From NCBI GenBank assembly GCA_963726995.1, contig CAVSEP010000004.1:496001-560000 (forward strand): DNA of 64,000 nt, in the 5' to 3' direction. Shown in pieces: positions 59,508 through 64,000 of this stretch; within the stretch, counting starts at the first letter, position 1, and every line of letters starts with the position of its first letter. The DNA comes from DAIDKA01 sp963726995. Lineage in GTDB: Bacteria > Pseudomonadota > Gammaproteobacteria > Steroidobacterales > Steroidobacteraceae. The notes beneath the pieces are model-generated. The model was not told where the DNA came from. It searched no databases and saw nothing but the letters and a program-made list of their open reading frames with translations. The position numbers were made by a program, and so were the translations under genes.

Positions 59508-59879
59508 CTATTTTGCGCGTCTGGCCACCAACTCCTCGTGGGCCATGCCCGACACATCACGCGAGAAGTGGATTTCGTCGGCCGAGATCACCTTGCCCGT
59601 GTAGGTGATGGCGATCTTGTTGCCCTGGTAGATGAAGTTCTCGACGAAGCTGACGGTGTCGCCGTCGACCTTGCCCCCCACGAGCTCGGACTCACCGGTT
59701 TCCCACTTGGCCTTGCCGGTCAGCGTGCCCTCCTTGACCGCAAAGGTGTACGTGTATTCCTGTTTGCCGATGGAGGTATCGAAAGAGGCTTTCCAGGTAC
59801 CGCTGATGTCGGCAGCTAGGGCGGCCATCGGCAAGATCATGAGGGCGACGAGAGCGGTCAATTGTCTTCGGATCAACAT
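59508..59879 (-). CDS. small secreted lipocalin-like beta-barrel protein
   Basis: A 123-residue protein from the ATG at 59879 (GGAGGAATGCCGGC upstream) with a Sec signal (LTALVALMILPMAALAADIS). The mature part, ISGTWKASFDTSIGKQEYTY followed by TFAVKEGTLTGKAKWETGES, alternates polar and hydrophobic residues as an up-and-down beta barrel. Comparable short secreted proteins are common beside glycosidases and have no known function. The dyad ATTCC-N8-GGAAT lies 95 bases upstream, so it may belong to the TetR group rather than the sugar group. Confidence 0.8.
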   Translation of the reverse strand: MLIRRQLTALVALMILPMAALAADISGTWKASFDTSIGKQEYTYTFAVKEGTLTGKAKWETGESELVGGKVDGDTVSFVENFIYQGNKIAITYTGKVISADEIHFSRDVSGMAHEELVARRAK

Positions 59880-59973
59880 GCCGGCATTCCTCCCCGTGGT
59901 ATCAAATCTGCGGCGGCGACGGGGCGGGCCGATGTGGCGACGCCACGGCGTCAGCGTGATGGGATATAGCATA

Positions 59974-59991
59974 ATTCCTTAACTTGGGAAT
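59974..59991. promoter_or_regulatory. TetR-type operator ATTCC-N8-GGAAT
   Basis: ATTCC-TTAACTTG-GGAAT is a perfect dyad of the same half-sites and spacing as at 18917 and 25469. It lies in the divergent region between the small secreted protein (59879, -) and the sugar permease (60114, +). Confidence 0.55.
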
Positions 59992-60050
59992 AACATTTCC
60001 CCAGTGGTCGGCAATCCCTCGCCACGTTCCTGTGCCGGCCGTTCTGGCAG

Positions 60051-60072
60051 GAGTATATACTCAGACAAATAC
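60051..60072. promoter_or_regulatory. GAGTATATACTC palindrome + AGACAAATAC box before the sugar permease
   Basis: An exact copy of the 22-base element at 56483-56504, 42 bases before the permease ATG at 60114. It continues as ATCC, so GACAAATACATCC matches the minus-strand copy at 13324-13336. Confidence 0.65.
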
Positions 60073-60113
60073 ATCCATCAGGTCTGTTTGTGACACCGCC
60101 GAAGGGGGCCGAG

Positions 60114-61436
60114 ATGACTTTGCCGAACGAAACCTCCGGCGATCAAGCACGCTTATCGAGCGCTCAACCCGCCAGCTACGGTCCGGCGCTGAGGCTGCTC
60201 GCCAGCCTGTTCTTCATCTGGGGGTTCATCACCGTCATCAACAACACACTGCTTCCGCATCTGAAGAGTGTGTTCGAATTGAACTATGTGCAGACCACGC
60301 TGATCGAGTCGGTCTGGTTCATCGCCTATTTCGTGGCCTCCATGCCCTCGGCCTGGTTGATCGAGAGGATCGGCTACCGCAGCTCCCTGGTGCTGGGTCT
60401 TTTGATCATGGCGGGCGGAGCGCTGGGCATGATCCTGGCCGCAAGCATTCCCTCTTATGGCATTACGCTGGCGGCGTTGTTCATTATTGCGAGCGGCATC
60501 ACCTTGCTGCAGGTCGCCGCCAATCCCTATGTGGCGGTCGTCGGACCGGTGCAGACCGCCTCGGCGAGGCTGAACCTGGTCCAGGCCTTCAACTCCCTGG
60601 GCACGACGCTTGCGCCGCTGTTCGGCGGGTATTTGATACTGGGCCGCTCGACCTCGGGGGTGGCGCAGGTTGATGCCGTCCTCACCCCAGCGCAACGGCT
60701 GGCGGATGCGCACGCCGTGGAACTGCCGTATCTGATCGTGGCGGTCGTGCTGGTGCTGCTGGCGATCGTCATTGGCCGCTTCAAGCTTCCGGATATGGGC
60801 CCGCAGACCCGCCGCGTCTCCGCGCAGCGTCGCCGGGGTCATTCGCTGCTGCGGCACCGTAACCTGGTGCTGGGCGTACCGGCCATATTCATTTACTTGA
60901 TTGCCGAGATCGGCGTGGCGAATCTGTTCATCAACTTTGTCTCCCAGCCGCAGATTGCCAATGTGTCGCATGCGCAGGCTTCCCACTATTTGTTCCTGTT
61001 GTGGGGCGGGATGATGGTCGGGCGATTCCTGGGCAGTCTTCTGATGCGCTCGATGCCCGCGGAACGCCTGCTCGCGGTCTTCGCGGTGGCAGCGTTCTGC
61101 ACGATGCTGGTTGCGAGTCTGGTGCAGGGGCCGGTGGCCATGTTTGCCCTGATCCTGGTCGGACTGTTTCACTCCATCATGTTCCCGACCATCTTCACGC
61201 TGGCGATCCGGGGCCTGGGGCCGCTGACCGAGGAGGGCTCCGGCCTGCTCATCATGGCGATCGCCGGCGGTGCGCTGGTAATCATCCAGGGCTGGCTGGC
61301 GGACCGATTCGGTCTGCAACGCTCATTCCTGCTGACGGCCGTGTGCGAGCTGTACGTCGTCGGCTATGCGCTATGGGGCTCACGCCCGCTGGCCAGCGGC
61401 AACGAATCCTTGAGCGATGAACGACTCGAGGTGTGA
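60114..61436 (+). CDS. FHS-family sugar MFS transporter (FucP-like)
   Basis: A 440-residue 12-helix permease. The ATG at 60114 is preceded by AAGGGGG; a GTG at 60090 is possible. LASLFFIWGFITVINNTLLP in helix 1 and LQVAANPYVAVVGP (the 'QvaaNPyv...G' signature), followed by ARLNLVQAFNSLGTTLAPLF, identify the fucose/galactose/glucose:H+ symporter (FHS) family. It should import a monosaccharide such as L-arabinose, galactose or fucose across the inner membrane. The dyad box just upstream links its control to the lactonase operon and to the dehydrogenase at 62369. Confidence 0.9.
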   Translation: MTLPNETSGDQARLSSAQPASYGPALRLLASLFFIWGFITVINNTLLPHLKSVFELNYVQTTLIESVWFIAYFVASMPSAWLIERIGYRSSLVLGLLIMAGGALGMILAASIPSYGITLAALFIIASGITLLQVAANPYVAVVGPVQTASARLNLVQAFNSLGTTLAPLFGGYLILGRSTSGVAQVDAVLTPAQRLADAHAVELPYLIVAVVLVLLAIVIGRFKLPDMGPQTRRVSAQRRRGHSLLRHRNLVLGVPAIFIYLIAEIGVANLFINFVSQPQIANVSHAQASHYLFLLWGGMMVGRFLGSLLMRSMPAERLLAVFAVAAFCTMLVASLVQGPVAMFALILVGLFHSIMFPTIFTLAIRGLGPLTEEGSGLLIMAIAGGALVIIQGWLADRFGLQRSFLLTAVCELYVVGYALWGSRPLASGNESLSDERLEV

Positions 61437-61444
61437 GTCAGGCC

Positions 61445-61460
61445 GGCGGCGCTAGCCGCC
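61445..61460. terminator. hairpin between convergent permease and lactonase genes
   Basis: GGCGGC - GCTA - GCCGCC is a 6-bp GC stem that includes the stop codon of the minus-strand lactonase. It lies 8 bases after the permease stop; no U-tract. Confidence 0.35.
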
Positions 61461-62324
61461 GAAGCGACCCGGTTCGCGCCCGCACACGCCGGGGGTGATT
61501 CTCAGCAGGCTTCCCGCCAGGGGCTGGGCCGCAAGTCCTGCGGGTGCTATGCCGGTACTTGCGGTGGTGATGTACAGCTGCTGAAGATCTGCGCCGCCAA
61601 AGGCGGGACAGGTAGGGCGCTGAACCGGCAGCGCAATCTCAGCCACGATGCGACCGTTCGGTGCCAGGCGCCGCACGCACCAGCCATCCCAAAACGCGAC
61701 CCAGACATGATCCTCGGCATCGACGGTCATGCCATCCGGAAAGCCCTGTTCCTTCGTGAAGCGGGCGAACTCACGCTCGGCGACCGGCTCGCCGTGCTCA
61801 TCGAGCAGCAGGGCCGTAATGCGCCGGTGCGCGCTGTCCGCCACCAGCACGGTACCATCGGCCAGGAAGCAGGGGCCGTTCGGCACCCGCATTCCGGTTC
61901 GGATCTGCTTGAGGATTCCATTGCCGTCCAGTCGGTACAGACTGCCGAAGGCACCAGCCTCGGCGTCATCCATGGTGCCTGCCCAGAACCTCCCGCGCGC
62001 ATCCACCTTGCCGTCGTTAAAGCGATTGCCTTGGCGCTCCTGGGGCGCCTGGAGCACCTGCCGGATCATCACGCGAAGGTCCGCGGCGACACTTAAGCGT
62101 ACGAACCCACGATCGCCACAGGCAATGAGCTCATTGCCGTCGGCAAGTCCCAGGGCGGTGAGGCGAAAATCGAGCGTTTGGGCGCGATTGCGGCCGGATT
62201 GCGCCTCATGGCTGTGCAGAGTCGCTGCGCGGATATCCAGCCACCACAGAATACCGCGGCCCGCATCCCATAGGGCGCCTTCGCCCAGTCGCGCAGCCAC
62301 CGCTGCGACGCATTCAATTTGCAT
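61452..62324 (-). CDS. cytoplasmic SMP-30/regucalcin-type sugar lactonase
   Basis: A 290-residue lactonase without a signal peptide. The metal ligands are E15 (RLGEGALWD), N149 (RVPNGPCFLADG) and D197 (GFPDGMTVDAEDHVWVAFWD), with N103 in GNRFNDGKVDARGRFWAGTM contacting substrate. WCVRRLAPNGRIVAEIALPV is typical of the L-arabinono/xylono-lactonase group. It hydrolyses the aldono-1,4-lactone to the aldonate, the step before the dehydratase at 52429. It is divergent from the dehydrogenase at 62369, with the dyad box between them. The window thus has one exported and one cytoplasmic lactonase. Confidence 0.9.
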   Translation of the reverse strand: MQIECVAAVAARLGEGALWDAGRGILWWLDIRAATLHSHEAQSGRNRAQTLDFRLTALGLADGNELIACGDRGFVRLSVAADLRVMIRQVLQAPQERQGNRFNDGKVDARGRFWAGTMDDAEAGAFGSLYRLDGNGILKQIRTGMRVPNGPCFLADGTVLVADSAHRRITALLLDEHGEPVAEREFARFTKEQGFPDGMTVDAEDHVWVAFWDGWCVRRLAPNGRIVAEIALPVQRPTCPAFGGADLQQLYITTASTGIAPAGLAAQPLAGSLLRITPGVCGREPGRFGG

Positions 62325-62350
62325 GCGAACCTCGCGCTGTCAGCGCTGCC

Positions 62351-62370
62351 GAGTATAATGTCTGACAAAT
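62351..62370 (+). promoter_or_regulatory. TATAAT / TGTCTGACAAAT box overlapping the dehydrogenase start
   Basis: GAGTATAATG then TCTGACAAAT. TATAAT (62354-62359) is a consensus -10 element only 9 bases before the ATG at 62369. ATGTCTGACAA (62358-62368) is the FadR-type near-dyad and the ATG begins inside the GACAAAT. It also faces the divergent lactonase. Confidence 0.6.
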
Positions 62371-63958
62371 GGCGGAACCAACGGAAATCACCGGCGCGAT
62401 CCTGCTCGGCGCCGAGGAGCGGCACGGCACGATCACCTTCAGCGCCATCGATCCTGCCACAGGCGCAAGCCTGCTACCCGCCTTTGCGGAGGCCGATGCT
62501 GCACACGTCGAGGTGGCCTGTGCGCGGGCGGATGCCGCCTTCGCGCCGTTCAGCGAGCTCGTACCCGCGGTGCGGGCGAATTTCCTGCAGTATGCGGCGA
62601 CGCAGATTATGGGTCTCGGGGACTCGCTGATCGATCGCGCGGCGAGCGAAACGGGCCTGCCACGGCCGCGGCTGGAGGGCGAGCGCACGCGTACGGTGAA
62701 GCAGTTGGAATTCTTTGCCGAGGTCGTGCGAGAAGGGGCCTGGATCGATGCGACGATCGATTCGGCGAAGCCGCAGCGGCTGCCGGCGCCGCGCCCGGAC
62801 CTGCGGCGCCGCCACGTCGGCGTGGGTCCCGTGGCGGTCTTCGGCGCGTCGAATTTTCCGCTGGCCTTCTCGGTCGCCGGCGGGGATACCGCGGCGGCGC
62901 TGGCGGCGGGATGTCCGGTGGTGGTCAAGGGGCATCCCTCCCACCCCGGCACGGGCGAGCTGGTGGCGCGGGCGGTGCTTGCGGCAGTGGCAGAATGCGG
63001 CCTGCCGGCCGGGACCTTTTCGTACCTGCCTGGGACGACGCACGCGTTGGGCGCGGCGTTGGTCGCCGATCCGCGCATCCGGGCGGTGGGATTTACCGGT
63101 TCGCGCGCAGGGGGCCTGGCGTTGGCACAAATCGCCGCCGCGCGCCCCGAACCCATTCCGGTGTTCGCCGAGATGTCGAGCATCAATCCGGTCATCCTTT
63201 TTCCTTCGGCGGCGCGCTCGCGGGGGGCGGAACTGGGGCGAGCCTACGCGGCTTCCGTGACCCTCGGGGCGGGACAGTTCTGCACCAACCCGGGCCTGCT
63301 GCTGTACTTGGAAGGCACGGAGGTCGGGGCATTCCGGGCAGCGGCCATAGGGGCGATGCGCGAGAGCATCGCCCAGCCGATGCTAGCGCCGGGCATTCAT
63401 GCGCGCTTCACGCAGGGCATTGAAGGGCTTACCGGTCACGCCGCGGTGAGTACCCTGGCTCGCGGACCCGTCCCACAAGGCGGCTACCGGGCGCAGGGGG
63501 CCCTGTTCAGCGTCGATGCTGCCGACTTCATGTCTCATGAGAGCCTGCAGCGTGAAGTATTCGGCCCATCCTCGCTGCTGGTGAAGGCCCAGGATATGGC
63601 TCAGCTGGGTCTTCTCATCAATTCACTGGAAGGACAATTGACCGCCACGGTGCTCTTCGATGCGGAGGATGCCGTGGCGGTTGCCGCGGTGCTGCCGCAT
63701 CTTGAGCGCAAAGTCGGGCGCATCATTGGCAATGGTTGGCCCACCGGGGTAGAGGTGTGCCATGCCATGGTACATGGCGGACCCTACCCGGCCACCACCG
63801 ATGGGCGTACGACTTCGGTGGGGTCGCTGGCGATCCAGCGGTTCTTGCGGCCGGTGTGCTACCAGGGTCTCCCGGACAGTCTGCTTCCTACGGCACTGCG
63901 GTCCGAGAACCCGCTTCAGATCCGGCGGCGTGTGGATGGCGCCGCGGGTTTGCGATGA
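62369..63958 (+). CDS. 2-oxoglutarate-semialdehyde (2,5-dioxovalerate) dehydrogenase
   Basis: A 529-residue aldehyde dehydrogenase of the KGSADH class III type: ITGAILLGAEERHGTITFSA at the N terminus, VGPVAVFGASNFPLAFSVAG with Asn162, VKGHPSHPGTGELVARAVLA, VFAEMSSINPVILFP with the general-base Glu268 and LGAGQFCTNPG with the nucleophile Cys305. The MSSINP and FPLAFS variants separate this group from ordinary aldehyde dehydrogenases. It oxidises 2-oxoglutarate semialdehyde to 2-oxoglutarate, the last step of the oxidative pentose route. The start has no Shine-Dalgarno and lies just after a TATAAT, so the mRNA may be leaderless. Confidence 0.9.
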   Translation: MAEPTEITGAILLGAEERHGTITFSAIDPATGASLLPAFAEADAAHVEVACARADAAFAPFSELVPAVRANFLQYAATQIMGLGDSLIDRAASETGLPRPRLEGERTRTVKQLEFFAEVVREGAWIDATIDSAKPQRLPAPRPDLRRRHVGVGPVAVFGASNFPLAFSVAGGDTAAALAAGCPVVVKGHPSHPGTGELVARAVLAAVAECGLPAGTFSYLPGTTHALGAALVADPRIRAVGFTGSRAGGLALAQIAAARPEPIPVFAEMSSINPVILFPSAARSRGAELGRAYAASVTLGAGQFCTNPGLLLYLEGTEVGAFRAAAIGAMRESIAQPMLAPGIHARFTQGIEGLTGHAAVSTLARGPVPQGGYRAQGALFSVDAADFMSHESLQREVFGPSSLLVKAQDMAQLGLLINSLEGQLTATVLFDAEDAVAVAAVLPHLERKVGRIIGNGWPTGVEVCHAMVHGGPYPATTDGRTTSVGSLAIQRFLRPVCYQGLPDSLLPTALRSENPLQIRRRVDGAAGLR

Positions 63959-63977
63959 GCTTGATCGGGGAGCCCAG

Positions 63978-64000
63978 GTGCACTTGTCGTTAGTTCAGTT
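63978..64000 (+). CDS. possible start of a further gene, truncated by window end
   Basis: GTG at 63978 follows GGGGAGCCCAG and opens a frame (MHLSLVQ) to the window end, 19 bases after the dehydrogenase stop. Too short to identify. A missing pathway gene such as a sugar dehydrogenase or 2-keto-3-deoxypentonate dehydratase could lie here. Confidence 0.25.

Noticed and set aside
60153..61319. 388-codon minus-strand open frame opposite the sugar permease
   Set aside because: Gln/His/Arg-rich antisense of transmembrane codons; no ribosome site or domain.
1..64000. Mobile elements, CRISPR arrays, tRNA or rRNA genes
   Set aside because: I saw no transposase or integrase motif, no regularly spaced direct repeats and no tRNA-like cloverleaf. 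The only long exact repeat noticed is the 22-base promoter element at 56483 and 60051.

Overview
The window is GC-rich DNA that I read as the chromosome of a Gram-negative proteobacterium. It carries five TonB-dependent outer-membrane receptors, many Sec and Tat signal peptides, and FadR-type, LysR, MarR, TetR and ArsR regulators. The family mix (secreted DUF6152, tannase-like esterases, FHS and MHS transporters) resembles Steroidobacteraceae-type gammaproteobacteria or sphingomonads; that placement is inference. I saw no rRNA, tRNA, CRISPR array, insertion sequence or phage gene.

Layout. 1-9 kb: tail of a CmcJ/NvfI-type oxidoreductase, a TauD/TfdA dioxygenase, an alpha/beta hydrolase and two MFS permeases in tight series, then an unusual regulator with two GntR-type DNA-binding domains, a Nudix protein, a flavin reductase and a secreted beta-lactamase-fold hydrolase. 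9-17 kb: MarR regulator and TonB receptor, a frameshifted secreted esterase, a tannase/feruloyl esterase, an FAH-fold sugar-acid dehydratase candidate and an ACS-type permease. 17-32 kb: a two-subunit CoA transferase divergent from a long plus-strand array (frameshifted TonB receptor, NHL propeller, MHS symporter, Tat amidohydrolase, PD40 propeller, Tat metallo-beta-lactamase-fold hydrolase), then TetR divergent from a secreted-protein / DUF6152 / secreted-FAH operon. 32-36 kb: ArsR-SRPBCC-GST operon, CocE hydrolase and type-B carboxylesterase. 36-44 kb: two more TonB receptors around a LysR regulator.

44-64 kb looks like a locus for side-chain sugars of feruloylated arabinan, arabinoxylan or arabinogalactan. 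It has GH51 arabinofuranosidase, GH27 galactosidase, tannase/feruloyl esterase, mutarotase, two SMP-30 lactonases, a XylD-like pentonate dehydratase, a 2-oxoglutarate-semialdehyde dehydrogenase, 2-dehydro-3-deoxygalactonokinase with its aldolase, an FHS sugar permease and a FadR-type GntR regulator. These support an oxidative (Weimberg-like) pentose route to 2-oxoglutarate and a De Ley-Doudoroff galactonate route. Sugar dehydrogenases are not in the window, and the 2-keto-3-deoxypentonate dehydratase is either absent or the FAH protein at 15 kb.

Two sets of repeated promoter motifs tie distant genes together. ATTCC-N8-GGAAT dyads stand before the 19-kb receptor, the 25-kb propeller, the 29-kb operon (next to TetR) and near the 59.9-kb secreted protein. 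A second motif, a TATA-like box followed by a TGTC-N-GACAAAT dyad, stands before the 13-kb esterase, the 36.8-kb carboxylesterase, the 56.4-kb operon, the 60.1-kb permease and the 62.4-kb dehydrogenase. Four genes carry apparent single-frame shifts (near 13.2, 20.6, 48.57 and 50.73 kb), which points either to indel errors in the sequence or to real decay.
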